Below, piece by piece: positions 7,571-16,024 of a stretch of 42,803 nucleotides of DNA. A program made the translations under genes and the position numbers. The stretch covers positions 1 to 42,803 of the forward strand of contig CANRYZ010000008.1 of assembly GCA_947644365.1 (NCBI GenBank). The letters are read 5' to 3'. Each line of letters begins with the position of its first letter. Position 1 is the stretch's first letter. The notes beneath the pieces are model-generated. The model saw only the letters and a list, made by a program, of their open reading frames with translations. It searched no databases and was not told where the DNA came from. This DNA comes from an uncultured Oscillibacter sp. GTDB taxonomy: Bacteria; Bacillota; Clostridia; Oscillospirales; Oscillospiraceae.

Positions 7571-7668
7571 CGGAGGAGCCGCCGGCGGGTCTCATAAAAG
7601 TCCGGCGGGCCTCGTACGATAAAAGGGTGCGGGAGATATACAGAGAGATGGAGGAGCGTTGTCTATGA
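7567..7668 (+). CDS. Possible 33-residue small protein bridging sfsA and the MntP gene
   Basis: GTG at 7567 overlaps the sfsA stop (GTGA), and the TGA stop at 7666-7668 overlaps the ATG of the next gene (ATGA at 7665-7668). The 33-residue product is strongly charged and helical, with the run RRASYDKRVREIYREMEE. The two four-base overlaps are the layout of translationally coupled genes. There is no clear ribosome site of its own, so it would depend on ribosomes leaving sfsA. I know no family for it. The alternative is that the frame exists only because the intergenic stretch happens to be open. Confidence 0.4.
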   Translation: MTEEPPAGLIKVRRASYDKRVREIYREMEERCL

Positions 7669-8231
7669 GTTTTTTGGAGCTGCTTTTGATCGGCGTGGGC
7701 CTCTCTATGGACGCCTTTGCCGTGGCGGTCTGCCAGGGGCTGTCCATGACCCGGCTGAACTGGCGCCGGGCCGGGGTGATCGCCCTGTTTTTCGGTGGGT
7801 TCCAGGCGGTCATGCCCCTGCTGGGCTGGGGACTGGGATCCCGGTTTGCCGTGTACATACAGGAGCTGGACCACTGGGTGGCCTTCGTCCTCCTGGGGCT
7901 CATCGGCGGCAATATGGTGCGGGAGGCCCTGGGCCCGGAGAAGGAGACCGGCTGCGCCTGCGGGGAGCTGGACCTGCGGCAGCTCTTTTTGATGGCGGTG
8001 GCCACCAGCATCGACGCCCTGGCGGTGGGCATCACCTTCGCCTTTCTGGAGGTGGCCATCCTCCCGGCGGTGTCGGTCATCGGCGTCACCACCTTCTGCC
8101 TGTCCCTGGCGGGCGTGGCCGTGGGCAATTTCTTCGGGGCCCGGTACAAGCGGCGGGCGGAGCTGTCCGGCGGCGTGATCCTGATCCTCCTGGGGGTGAA
8201 GATCCTGCTGGAGCACCTGGGGGTGTTCTGA
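7665..8231 (+). CDS. mntP: MntP-type manganese efflux pump
   Basis: Encodes 188 residues with six predicted membrane segments in two repeats. Each repeat opens with the family's conserved aspartate motif: GLSMDAFAVAVCQG near residue 16 and ATSIDALAVGITFAF near residue 113. These acidic residues are needed for manganese export in characterised MntP. The ATG at 7665 is preferred over the TTG at 7659 because GAGGAG ends 8 bases before it. A yybP-ykoY riboswitch, common before such genes, is not visible here. The gene sits third in the sfsA run. Confidence 0.85.
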   Translation: MSFLELLLIGVGLSMDAFAVAVCQGLSMTRLNWRRAGVIALFFGGFQAVMPLLGWGLGSRFAVYIQELDHWVAFVLLGLIGGNMVREALGPEKETGCACGELDLRQLFLMAVATSIDALAVGITFAFLEVAILPAVSVIGVTTFCLSLAGVAVGNFFGARYKRRAELSGGVILILLGVKILLEHLGVF

Positions 8232-8236
8232 CAGGG

Positions 8237-8446
8237 ATGGAAGATATGGAAATTTCCAAAGAGGAGCTGGCGGAGGCCCGGCGGCAGATCGGATCTACGC
8301 TCCACAAGCTGCGGGAGACGGTAAAAACCTTGGAGGGAAAAGAGCGCCCGGAGCGGTACAGGTCCCAGATCACGCTGGCGGTCCGGCGAATCCGGGCGTT
8401 TGAGATCGCGGAGGCGCTGATTGTCCGGGAGCTGGGAGAGGAATAA
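8237..8446 (+). CDS. Small conserved helical protein of unknown function
   Basis: Encodes 69 residues, or 66 if the ATG at 8246 is used; the ribosome site is unclear for both. The sequence is almost wholly charged helix, with the run ARRQIGSTLHKLRETVKT and then SQITLAVRRIRAFEIAEAL. Proteins of this pattern and size are common in Clostridia and have no assigned role. It starts 5 bp after the MntP gene and ends just before a strong terminator, so it belongs to the same operon. Confidence 0.7.
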   Translation: MEDMEISKEELAEARRQIGSTLHKLRETVKTLEGKERPERYRSQITLAVRRIRAFEIAEALIVRELGEE

Positions 8447-8452
8447 ATGGCG

Positions 8453-8478
8453 GGGACGCGGCTGAAAAGCCGCGTCCC
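8453..8478. terminator. Bidirectional terminator between convergent genes
   Basis: Perfect 11-bp stem (8453-8463 and 8468-8478) with a GAAA tetraloop, followed on the plus strand by CTCCTGCGTTTATTTT. It lies between the stop at 8446 and the stop of the minus-strand gene at 8487. Confidence 0.75.
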
Positions 8479-8486
8479 TCCTGCGT

Positions 8487-8936
8487 TTATTTTACCCGTT
8501 TGGCGTATTTCTCCCTGGCGTACTCATAGCTCTCGGCGATTAGGGGCCTCAGCTCCTCGAAGGTCTGGCGGGAGGGATTTAGGACGCAGGCCCAGCCCAT
8601 CCAGGCGTAGACGGGGTGGGGGAGCAGGGCGTCCAGGGCGGAGAAATCACAGGGCAGGTCCGTCACGCCGCCCTTGGGCGGCCGCGGGGGCAGGGGGCCG
8701 AAGAGACGGCGGAAGGTCTCCCGCCGCAGGCCCAGGTTCACCCGGTACACGCCCGCCCGGTCCAGATGGGAGCTTTTGTCGTTTTCTCCGTCCTTCTCCT
8801 TTACCGTCAGCACATAGACGCCCCGTTTCAGCTTTCCGCCGGGGTTGTAAAAGATGCCCCGCTCTCCCCAGCTGGAGACCGGGACGGTTTCCTCCAGGGT
8901 GCTGAGACAGTAGCCGAGGATTTCATCCGGTGTCAT
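8487..8936 (-). CDS. DUF6194 family protein
   Basis: Encodes 149 residues. The run SWGERGIFYNPGGKLKRGVYVLTVKEKDGENDKS and the later HPVYAWMGWACVLNPS are typical of the DUF6194 family, cytosolic proteins of unknown function with a likely YjbR-like alpha/beta fold. No signal peptide or membrane segment is seen. The start at 8936 follows AGGAGG. It is a single-gene unit with its own promoter. Confidence 0.75.
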   Translation of the reverse strand: MTPDEILGYCLSTLEETVPVSSWGERGIFYNPGGKLKRGVYVLTVKEKDGENDKSSHLDRAGVYRVNLGLRRETFRRLFGPLPPRPPKGGVTDLPCDFSALDALLPHPVYAWMGWACVLNPSRQTFEELRPLIAESYEYAREKYAKRVK

Positions 8937-8968
8937 GCCATCGCCTCCTCCCCTTTTTTGTGAGCGGT

Positions 8969-8997
8969 ATTATACCACGGGGGCCGGCGCCTGTCCA
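8969..8997 (-). promoter_or_regulatory. Promoter of the DUF6194 gene
   Basis: On the minus strand TGGACA (8992-8997) and a perfect TATAAT (8969-8974) are separated by 17 bp, 32 bp upstream of the start codon. Confidence 0.7.
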
Positions 8998-9022
8998 GAT
9001 GGTGGGAATTGCGGGCCCGCTA

Positions 9023-9051
9023 TTGTGTCAGGACGGAAAAGGGCGTACAAT
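9023..9051 (+). promoter_or_regulatory. Promoter of the EndoQ-type gene
   Basis: TTGTGT (9023-9028) and TACAAT (9046-9051) are 17 bp apart, ending 30 bp before the ATG. It diverges from the DUF6194 promoter. Confidence 0.65.
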
Positions 9052-9081
9052 GGATCTCATCTTACGGGAAGGAGTACCGCC

Positions 9082-10329
9082 ATGTACATCGCCGACCTCC
9101 ACATCCACTCCCGGTTTTCCCGGGCCACCAGCCGGGACTGCGACCTTCTCCACCTGGACTGGTGGGCCCGCCGCAAGGGCATCGGCCTGGTGGGCACCGG
9201 GGACTTTACCCATCCCGCCTGGCGGGCGGAGCTGCGGGAGCTGCTGGTTCCGGCGGGAGAGGGGGTCTATGCCCTCAGAGAGGAGCGCCGCCTGCCGGAG
9301 GCCCCGGCGGGGGAGGCCCCCCGGTTCGCCGTCACCGGGGAGATCAGCTCCATCTATAAGCGGGACGGCAGGACCCGCCGGGTCCACAACCTGATCCTCC
9401 TGCCCTCCCTGGAGGCGGCGGACGCCCTGGCCGCCCGGTTGGAGCGGGTAGGCAACATCCGCTCCGACGGCAGGCCCATCCTGGGCCTGGACAGCCGGGA
9501 CCTCCTGGAGATGACGCTGGAGGCCTGCCCGGAGGCGGAGCTGATCCCCGCCCACATCTGGACGCCCCACTTCTCCATGTTCGGGGCCTTCACGGGATTC
9601 AGTACATTGGAGGAGTGCTTTGGGGACCTGGCCTCCCACGTCCGCGCCGTGGAGACGGGCCTCTCCTCGGACCCGCCCATGAACTGGCGGGTGCCCGCAC
9701 TGGACGGGCTGACCCTGGTCTCCAACTCCGACGCCCACTCCCCGGCGAAGCTGGGCCGGGAGGCAAACCTCCTGGATACGGAGCGGACCTATCCGGCCCT
9801 GGTCCGGGCCATCCGCACCGGGGAGGGATTCGGCGGCACCATCGAGTTTTTCCCGGAGGAGGGGAAGTACCACCTGGACGGCCACCGGAGCTGCGGCGTG
9901 TGCCTGACGCCGGAGGAGACGGAGGCCCGGGGCGGCGTCTGCCCGGTGTGCGGAAAGAAGCTGACCGTGGGCGTGGAGCACCGGGTGGAGGAGCTGGCGG
10001 AGCGTCCCGCGGGCTTCCGGCCCCCGGACGCCAAGCCCTTTGAGAGCTTGGTCCCCCTGCCGGAGGTCATCGCCGCCTCCCTGGGAATCTCCCCAGCGGG
10101 GAAAAAGACGGCGGCGCTGTATGAGGCCCTGCTGGAGGCGCTGGGCCCGGAGTTTCACATCCTGCGGAGTGCCTCCGCGGAGGATATTGCCCGGGTGGCG
10201 GGGCCGCTGGCGGCGGAGGGTGTCAGCCGCCTGCGGCGGGGACAGGTGACCCTGCGGGCGGGTTTCGACGGGGCCTATGGGACCGTTTCCCTGCTGACGC
10301 CGCGGGAACGGGAGGCGCTGAGCCCATGA
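9082..10329 (+). CDS. EndoQ-type PHP-domain DNA repair endonuclease
   Basis: Encodes 415 residues. The N-terminal PHP metal-dependent phosphoesterase shows DLHIHSRFSRATS (residues 4-16), GTGDFTHP, GEISSIYK, IPAHIWTPHFSMFG and SNSDAHSP, which together supply the His/Asp/Glu metal ligands. A zinc ribbon follows (CGVC then CPVC), then a C-terminal segment. This layout is that of EndoQ, which cuts DNA 5' of deaminated bases and abasic sites and is known from Thermococcales and some bacteria. The start at 9082 follows GGGAAGGAG; a longer open frame exists upstream but crosses the promoter. Substrate range here is inferred from the family. Confidence 0.88.
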   Translation: MYIADLHIHSRFSRATSRDCDLLHLDWWARRKGIGLVGTGDFTHPAWRAELRELLVPAGEGVYALREERRLPEAPAGEAPRFAVTGEISSIYKRDGRTRRVHNLILLPSLEAADALAARLERVGNIRSDGRPILGLDSRDLLEMTLEACPEAELIPAHIWTPHFSMFGAFTGFSTLEECFGDLASHVRAVETGLSSDPPMNWRVPALDGLTLVSNSDAHSPAKLGREANLLDTERTYPALVRAIRTGEGFGGTIEFFPEEGKYHLDGHRSCGVCLTPEETEARGGVCPVCGKKLTVGVEHRVEELAERPAGFRPPDAKPFESLVPLPEVIAASLGISPAGKKTAALYEALLEALGPEFHILRSASAEDIARVAGPLAAEGVSRLRRGQVTLRAGFDGAYGTVSLLTPREREALSP

Positions 10330-10335
10330 GACGCA

Positions 10336-10376
10336 CAGGACCTCCGGCTTTCGCCGAAGGTCCTGCAATTTTATTT
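10336..10376. terminator. Terminator between convergent EndoQ and DUF815 genes
   Basis: CAGGACCTCCGGC and GCCGAAGGTCCTG pair with a single mismatch around a short TTTC loop and are followed by CAATTTTATTTTT. It starts a few bases after the EndoQ stop. Confidence 0.75.
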
Positions 10377-11678
10377 TTGGCTCAGTCCCTGGACATAGTT
10401 GACAAACTGCTGCGCCACCCGGCCGGAGAAGCTGCCGTGGCGGACCTCCCAGGTGTTGGCCAGGGCCAGCAGCTCCTTCTCCTCCATCCGAATGCCCTGC
10501 CGCTGGGCCAGGGCCAGAACGATGCACTGGTACTCCTTGGGCGTGGGGGCGCTGTAGTTGATGGTGACGCCGAACCGGGCGGAGAGGGAGAGCTTTTCCT
10601 CCACCGTGTCGGAGCGGTGGATGTCCCCGTGGTGTTCCATGTCCGTGCGGTCGTTCCAGGTCTCCCGGATCAGGTGGCGGCGGTTGGAGGTGGCGTAGAT
10701 CAGTACGTTGTCCGGCCGGGTCTCCACGCCGCCCTCGATGACGGCCTTGAGGAATTTGTACTCCACCTCGTTCTCCTCAAAGGAGAGGTCGTCGATGAAG
10801 ATGATGAAGCGGTAATTCCGGTTTTTCACCTGGGCCAGCAGAGTGGACAGGTCCTCGAACTGGTGCTTGTAGATCTCGATCATCCGCAGACCCCGGCTGA
10901 AATACTCGTTTACCAGCGCCTTGACGCTGGTGGACTTGCCGGTGCCCGCGTCGCCGTAGAGCAGCACATTGTTGGCGGGCCTGCCGTCCAGGAAGGCCTC
11001 GGTGTTCCTCCGGAGCTCCTGCTTCTGCTTTTCGTAGCCCAGCAGGTCCTCCAGCAGGACGCGGTCCACGTTGGTGATGGGCAGGAACTCCAGCGCCCGC
11101 CCGTGACCCTGGACGCGGAAGGCCCGGTTCATGGCGAAGAGGCCGAAGCCGTACTGCCGGTAGTAGCTTGTCATCAGGGAGAAGACGTCCTCCCCGTCCC
11201 GGGCCCGGGCCAGGGACCGGCTGAGGACCCGCACCTGCCAGCTCACGTCCCGGTTGTACATCCGCGCCCGCTTGGGCAGGGCGGCGTAGTGGGTGATCAC
11301 CGTGAAGCAGTCGATGCCCAGGTCCTTTTCAATGGGGGAGAAGTCGTAGTGAAACAGCCGGCGGAAGATGGCAAAGTCGCCCTTCACAAATTCATTTACG
11401 CTGCCCTCCCGGCTGCCGGAGCGCTCGCAGATGAGGGTGAAGGCGTTTTTGTTTGTCATCAGAAGCCACGTGAGGTAACAGTGCCACAGGTTTTCATCAA
11501 ACCCGCAGACGGCGCCCAGCTCCAGGAGCCGCTTGATCTCCCGGTAGATTCGCCGGATGAGCTCGTCCGGGTCGGAGCCTCCCCGCTCCCAGTCCCGGAG
11601 GATCTCCGAGAGGCGGAGGAGGATGCTGTCCTCCCCCAGATCGCTGTACATCAAAAGACGCGCCACGTCGCGATACAT
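10371..11678 (-). CDS. DUF815 family AAA+ ATPase
   Basis: Encodes 435 residues. The N-terminal 190 residues are helical and specific to the family. The ATPase part shows a Walker A motif YGDAGTGKSTSVKAL, Walker B FIIFIDDLSFE, and a sensor-1 asparagine in YATSNRRHL, with SLSARFGVTI after it. The family is widespread in bacteria as a predicted ATP-binding protein; its role is not established. The start at 11678 follows AAGGAAG. It is convergent with the EndoQ gene, and ilvD ends 60 bp upstream on the same strand, so weak read-through from ilvD is possible. Confidence 0.88.
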   Translation of the reverse strand: MYRDVARLLMYSDLGEDSILLRLSEILRDWERGGSDPDELIRRIYREIKRLLELGAVCGFDENLWHCYLTWLLMTNKNAFTLICERSGSREGSVNEFVKGDFAIFRRLFHYDFSPIEKDLGIDCFTVITHYAALPKRARMYNRDVSWQVRVLSRSLARARDGEDVFSLMTSYYRQYGFGLFAMNRAFRVQGHGRALEFLPITNVDRVLLEDLLGYEKQKQELRRNTEAFLDGRPANNVLLYGDAGTGKSTSVKALVNEYFSRGLRMIEIYKHQFEDLSTLLAQVKNRNYRFIIFIDDLSFEENEVEYKFLKAVIEGGVETRPDNVLIYATSNRRHLIRETWNDRTDMEHHGDIHRSDTVEEKLSLSARFGVTINYSAPTPKEYQCIVLALAQRQGIRMEEKELLALANTWEVRHGSFSGRVAQQFVNYVQGLSQK

Positions 11679-11738
11679 TACGCCACTTCCTTCGTTGTGT
11701 TTGGGCCGCCGTCCGCGGCGGGGCGGCGGCGCTGAGAG

Positions 11739-13400
11739 TCAATCCAGAACGGCGCCCCGGTCGGCGGAGCTGACCAGCCTGGCGTACCGGGCCAGATACC
11801 CGGTCTTGATCTTGGGCTCCGGACAGGTCCAGGCGGCCTTCCGCCGGGCCAGCTCTTCGTCGGGGACCTTCAGCGCAATGGTGTGGGCGGGGATGTCGAT
11901 GGCGATGAGATCGCCCTCCTCCACCAGTCCGATGGGGCCGCCGCTGGCGGCCTCCGGGGAGACGTGGCCGATGGAGGCGCCCCGGGTGGCGCCGGAGAAC
12001 CGGCCGTCGGTGATGAGGGCCACGTCCTTATCCAGGCCCATGCCGGCGATGGCGGAGGTGGGATTCAGCATCTCCCGCATACCGGGGCCGCCCCGGGGGC
12101 CCTCGTAGCGGATCACCACCACGTCCCCGGCGTGGATCTTCCCGGCGTAGATGGCCTCAATGGCCTCCTCCTCGCTGTTGAACACCCGGGCGGGCCCCTG
12201 GTGGACCATCATCTCGGGGGCCACGGCAGACTGCTTCACCACGCACCCGTCGGGGGCCAGGTTGCCCTTGAGCACGGCGATGCCGCCGGTTTTGGAGTAG
12301 GGGTTCTCAATGGGGCGGATCAGCGTTTCGTCCCGGTTCGCCACGCCCTCCAGATTCTCCGCCACGGTCTTTCCCGTGCAGGTGAGGCAGGAGGTGTCCA
12401 GCAGGTCCGCTCTGCGCAGCTCCGCCATGACGGCGTACACGCCGCCGGCCCGGTCCAGATCCTCCATATAGGTGTCCCCGGCGGGGGCCAGGTGGCACAG
12501 GTTGGGGGTCTTGGAGGAGATCTCGTTGGCCATGTCGAAGGACAGCTCCACGCCGCACTCGTGGGCGATGGCCGGCAGGTGCAGCATGGTGTTGGTGGAG
12601 CAGCCCAGGGCCATGTCCACGGTCTCGGCGTTGTGGAAGGCGGCGGCGGTCATGATGTCCCGGGGGCGGATGTTCTTCTCCACCAGCTCCATGATCTTCA
12701 TGCCGGCGTGCTTGGCAAGGCGCAGCCGGGCGGAGTACACCGCCGGGATGGTGCCGTTGCCCCGCAGGGCCATGCCGATGGCCTCGGTGAGGCAGTTCAT
12801 GGAGTTGGCGGTGTACATGCCGGAGCAGGACCCGCAGGTGGGGCAGGCGTTGTTCTCGTACTCCTCCACGCCGTCCTGGTCCAGCTTCCCGGCGTAGTAG
12901 GCGCCCACGGCCTCGAACATGTGGCTCAGGCAGGTGCGGCGGCCGTCGTTCAGGCGGCCCGCCAGCATGGGGCCGCCGGAGACGAAGATGGTGGGAACGT
13001 TGACCCGGGCGGCGGCCATCAGGAGGCCGGGCACGTTTTTGTCGCAGTTGGGAATCATCACCAGGCCGTCGAATTGGTGGGCCAGGGCCATGGCCTCGGT
13101 GGAGTCGGCGATGAGGTCCCGGGTGACCAGGGAGTATTTCATGCCCACGTGGCCCATGGCGATGCCGTCGCACACGGCGATGGCGGGAAACTCCACCGGA
13201 GTGCCCCCGGCGGAGCGGACGCCGGCCTTGACGGCCTCGGCGATCTTGTCCAGGTTCATGTGGCCGGGGACGATCTCGTTATAGGAGCACACCACGCCGA
13301 TCAGCGGCCGCTCCAGCTCCTCCCGGGTATAGCCCAGGGCGTAGAGCAATGAGCGGTTGGGGGCGGCGGGGATGCCGGATTTTACTACGTCGGAACGCAT
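11739..13400 (-). CDS. ilvD: Dihydroxy-acid dehydratase
   Basis: Encodes 553 residues. It dehydrates 2,3-dihydroxy-isovalerate and 2,3-dihydroxy-3-methylvalerate to the 2-oxoacids of valine and isoleucine. Family signatures are clear: [36 protein letters not shown] with the cluster cysteine, [18 protein letters not shown] with a second ligand, and the C-terminal [12 protein letters not shown]. The start at 13400 follows AAGGAGG by 7 bases and begins [10 protein letters not shown] as expected; the frame is open upstream but runs through a non-coding repeat. It is separated from ilvC by the repeat and two small genes, so it is a transcription unit of its own. I see no riboswitch or attenuator before it. 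Confidence 0.95.
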   Translation of the reverse strand: MRSDVVKSGIPAAPNRSLLYALGYTREELERPLIGVVCSYNEIVPGHMNLDKIAEAVKAGVRSAGGTPVEFPAIAVCDGIAMGHVGMKYSLVTRDLIADSTEAMALAHQFDGLVMIPNCDKNVPGLLMAAARVNVPTIFVSGGPMLAGRLNDGRRTCLSHMFEAVGAYYAGKLDQDGVEEYENNACPTCGSCSGMYTANSMNCLTEAIGMALRGNGTIPAVYSARLRLAKHAGMKIMELVEKNIRPRDIMTAAAFHNAETVDMALGCSTNTMLHLPAIAHECGVELSFDMANEISSKTPNLCHLAPAGDTYMEDLDRAGGVYAVMAELRRADLLDTSCLTCTGKTVAENLEGVANRDETLIRPIENPYSKTGGIAVLKGNLAPDGCVVKQSAVAPEMMVHQGPARVFNSEEEAIEAIYAGKIHAGDVVVIRYEGPRGGPGMREMLNPTSAIAGMGLDKDVALITDGRFSGATRGASIGHVSPEAASGGPIGLVEEGDLIAIDIPAHTIALKVPDEELARRKAAWTCPEPKIKTGYLARYARLVSSADRGAVLD

Positions 13401-13463
13401 AGGGATGCCTCCTTGTATTCTGTCATGGGGATGACCGCCCGTTCCGGGCGGCGGGGCTTTTTC

Positions 13464-13712
13464 CTGCCCTTGCGGGCGGGGGGATTTCAGCCATGCCGAT
13501 GGCTGGTCCGGGGATGCACCCCCCATTTTCTCTTTTCTCTCTCTTGCGAGAGAAAAGAGAAAACGGGCCGTGCACGGTCCAAAAGAGAAAAGAGAACGCT
13601 TGGGCACTTGCGGGAGCCTCACGCTTCGATGGAAGGGGATGGAGGAAATTTGATGGGTAGACGCATCGGCTTCCTTCTCTTCCCGCGCTTCGCGCCTGGC
13701 TTGCCGCGTGCG
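13464..13712 (+). repeat. Non-coding repeat family, copy 1
   Basis: About 250 bp closely matching the reverse complement of 19190-19434 and the core of 18796-18931. It contains a perfect hairpin of TTTCTCTTTTCTCTC type arms, the palindromic core GGGCCGTGCACGGTCC at 13565-13580, and a distal block with CTTCCCGCGCTTCGCGCC. The frames open across it translate into low-quality Arg/Pro/Gly sequence, so I read it as non-coding. Confidence 0.7.
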
Positions 13713-13880
13713 GGATGCTCCCTCCGTCTATCGCTGTATCCCCGGTGTACGCCGTAGGGGTTGCCGCTCTCGGCGGTCTGCCCCTTGATACTTTCAATAG
13801 ACCTGGTAGGGACGGTTATCAACCGCCCGTTCCTCTCAAATATCGGACCTTCGGCAGAAGCCTGCAATAGGGACTGCCCC
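13713..13880. other. Intergenic tail of repeat copy 1
   Basis: I see no gene, promoter or convincing hairpin here. Open frames have no start with a ribosome site and no family resemblance. The stretch may be further repeat-derived sequence. Confidence 0.4.
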
Positions 13881-14069
13881 TCACCTGTCTGCCGGGCCGT
13901 CCTCCTCCAGACTCTCCAGCGCCCATTTGGTGGCCGCAATCACGAAGGCGGAGAAGGTGGTGTTCGTACCTTGAATCGCCTTCTCTACATTTTCAATTAC
14001 ATCGTTGGGAAAACGAATATTTTTTTGTGTGCTTCCCGGGACCGCAGGAATCTTAAATTTTCGATCCAT
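13881..14069 (-). CDS. Small ribbon-helix-helix-like DNA-binding protein
   Basis: Encodes 62 residues. The run KNIRFPNDVIENVEKAIQG followed by TFSAFVIAATKWALESL has the strand-helix-helix pattern of Arc/CopG/YlcI-type ribbon-helix-helix proteins. The start at 14069 follows AGGTGAGG. It is divergent from the small gene at 14180. The 110 bp between them hold a long imperfect dyad. Similar proteins occur in mobile elements and as antitoxins, but no toxin is recognisable here, so autoregulatory repressor is the cautious reading. Confidence 0.65.
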   Translation of the reverse strand: MDRKFKIPAVPGSTQKNIRFPNDVIENVEKAIQGTNTTFSAFVIAATKWALESLEEDGPADR

Positions 14070-14071
14070 AA

Positions 14072-14166
14072 CCTCACCTGCTATACATTTTGTGCTTTAC
14101 ATTGTGATGCAAAAGCGGTAAGATTTATGTATCCCAATATTATAGCCAAATGTATAGAAAGTGAGG
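14072..14166. promoter_or_regulatory. Dyad shared by two divergent small genes
   Basis: Arms 14072-14090 and 14148-14166 match at 16 of 19 positions in opposite orientation (CTATACATTT against AAATGTATAG, with CCTCAC against GTGAGG further out). They sit in the 5' leaders of the two genes, covering both ribosome sites. This is a candidate operator for the 62-residue protein. Confidence 0.5.
14096..14124 (+). promoter_or_regulatory. Candidate promoter for the 72-residue gene
   Basis: TTTACA (14096-14101) and TAAGAT (14119-14124) are separated by 17 bp, between the arms of the dyad at 14072-14166. Confidence 0.45.
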
Positions 14167-14179
14167 GGGCTGGTACGCT

Positions 14180-14398
14180 ATGGACATTTTACGAAAAAAC
14201 TTTGCGGAGTTTCTGCGAAAGAGCCAGATCAAATTGGAAATCACCGGCTTTGACATGGATGGCTTTGAAAAGGCCATGCGCCGGGACCTCAGCGGCCGTT
14301 TGAACGAGATCGGGGGGATCGTCTATGAGGACGGCGGCCGCCTCTCGGATTCTCAGAAAGTCGAGGCTGTCAAGCGCTGCCTGGAACAGGAGCGATAG
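14180..14398 (+). CDS. Small conserved-looking protein of unknown function
   Basis: Encodes 72 residues. The start at 14180 is supported by GTGAGGGGGC 10 bases upstream. The product is soluble and mixed helical, with FDMDGFEKAMRRDLSGRL in the middle and a charged C-terminus. I recognise no domain. It is divergent from the ribbon-helix-helix gene and ends just before a terminator. Confidence 0.55.
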   Translation: MDILRKNFAEFLRKSQIKLEITGFDMDGFEKAMRRDLSGRLNEIGGIVYEDGGRLSDSQKVEAVKRCLEQER

Positions 14399-14403
14399 GG
14401 AAC

Positions 14404-14432
14404 AGGCGCCCAGCCGCTCCGGCCGGGCGCCT
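14404..14432. terminator. Hairpin between the 72-residue gene and ilvC
   Basis: AGGCGCCC (14404-14411) pairs perfectly with GGGCGCCT (14425-14432). TTTGCG follows on the plus strand. It may serve both convergent genes. Confidence 0.6.
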
Positions 14433-14444
14433 TTGCGCTGAGCG

Positions 14445-15467
<1,023 letters not shown>

Positions 15468-15520
15468 GGTGAACACTCCTTACAAAATATTTATAGTGAA
15501 AGCGGTAAAACCGTTTTTTT

Positions 15521-15568
15521 ATCATATCACAGCTCCACAGCGCCGGAAAAAGAGCAGTCACTGTGATA
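15521..15568 (-). promoter_or_regulatory. Candidate ilvC promoter with dyad
   Basis: TATCACAG (15525-15532) and CTGTGATA (15561-15568) form a perfect 8-bp dyad with arms 36 bp apart. A TATGAT -10-like box on the minus strand (15521-15526) overlaps the proximal arm; its -35 (TTTCCG) is poor, which fits an activated or weak promoter. Confidence 0.4.
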
Positions 15569-15634
15569 CAACCGAGGAATATTTTGGCGCTGGCCGCAGG
15601 CATTCCCGCCGCCGGCGAAGATGACGGGCGGCCC

Positions 15635-16006
15635 TTATGTGATGGCGGACACCACCAGGCAGGGGCGCTCGGGGTCGCCGTAATGCTGGTCCGTGCAGGT
15701 CTGCGCCCATTTGTTTTCGATATAGACGCGCCGGGCGGGGGGCTTTAAAAGCTCGATCTTGAGCCGGGACGCCTTCCGGCAGTCAGCCACGCCGCCGGGG
15801 CTCAGCAGGGCCTCGGCAATCCGCTCCAGCAGGCCGTCGGAGTCCTGCCCCGGGCAGGTGATCCTGAGGCGGGAGCCGTCGGCCATAGTACACATCATCA
15901 CCGGATTGACATCCGCCGGGTGGTGCCGGAACCCGGTCAGGTCGTAAGCGGCCACCCCCAGCTTGCCGCTGTCCTGATCCGACGGCCGTTTGCAGATGAT
16001 TCGCAT
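15635..16006 (-). CDS. Unknown protein within the ilvBN-ilvC cluster
   Basis: Encodes 123 residues with no signal peptide or membrane segment. The sequence begins MRIICKR and contains VNPVMMCTMADGSRLRITCPG and a C-terminal basic strand region. I recognise no family. GGAGAGG precedes the ATG at 16006. The gap to ilvN is only 18 bp, so it must be co-transcribed with ilvB and ilvN. Its position between acetolactate synthase and reductoisomerase suggests an accessory role in branched-chain synthesis, but nothing in the sequence proves it. Confidence 0.65.
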   Translation of the reverse strand: MRIICKRPSDQDSGKLGVAAYDLTGFRHHPADVNPVMMCTMADGSRLRITCPGQDSDGLLERIAEALLSPGGVADCRKASRLKIELLKPPARRVYIENKWAQTCTDQHYGDPERPCLVVSAIT

Positions 16007-16024
16007 TGTCCTCTCCCGCCTTTC

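Noticed and set aside
7571..7664. yybP-ykoY manganese riboswitch before the MntP gene
   Set aside because: The gap is short, the gene is operon-internal and the conserved loops of that riboswitch are not seen.
11883..13352. A 489-codon plus-strand open frame
   Set aside because: Antisense of ilvD with the same Gly/His/Val-rich composition and no ribosome site; ilvD has all its catalytic motifs.
13401..13463. Possible T-box or attenuator in front of ilvD
   Set aside because: Only a GC-rich hairpin and repeat sequence are present; no conserved T-box sequence and no Leu/Ile/Val-rich ORF was found.
13413..13939. Open frames on both strands across repeat copy 1
   Set aside because: Similar frames reappear in copy 3 because the DNA is repeated, but they are Arg/Pro/Gly-rich, lack ribosome sites and are not intact in copy 2.
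15498..15520. Hairpin followed by T residues on the plus strand upstream of ilvC
   Set aside because: It has the form of a weak terminator, but no plus-strand gene leads into it and its stem is only four strong pairs, so I did not list it.
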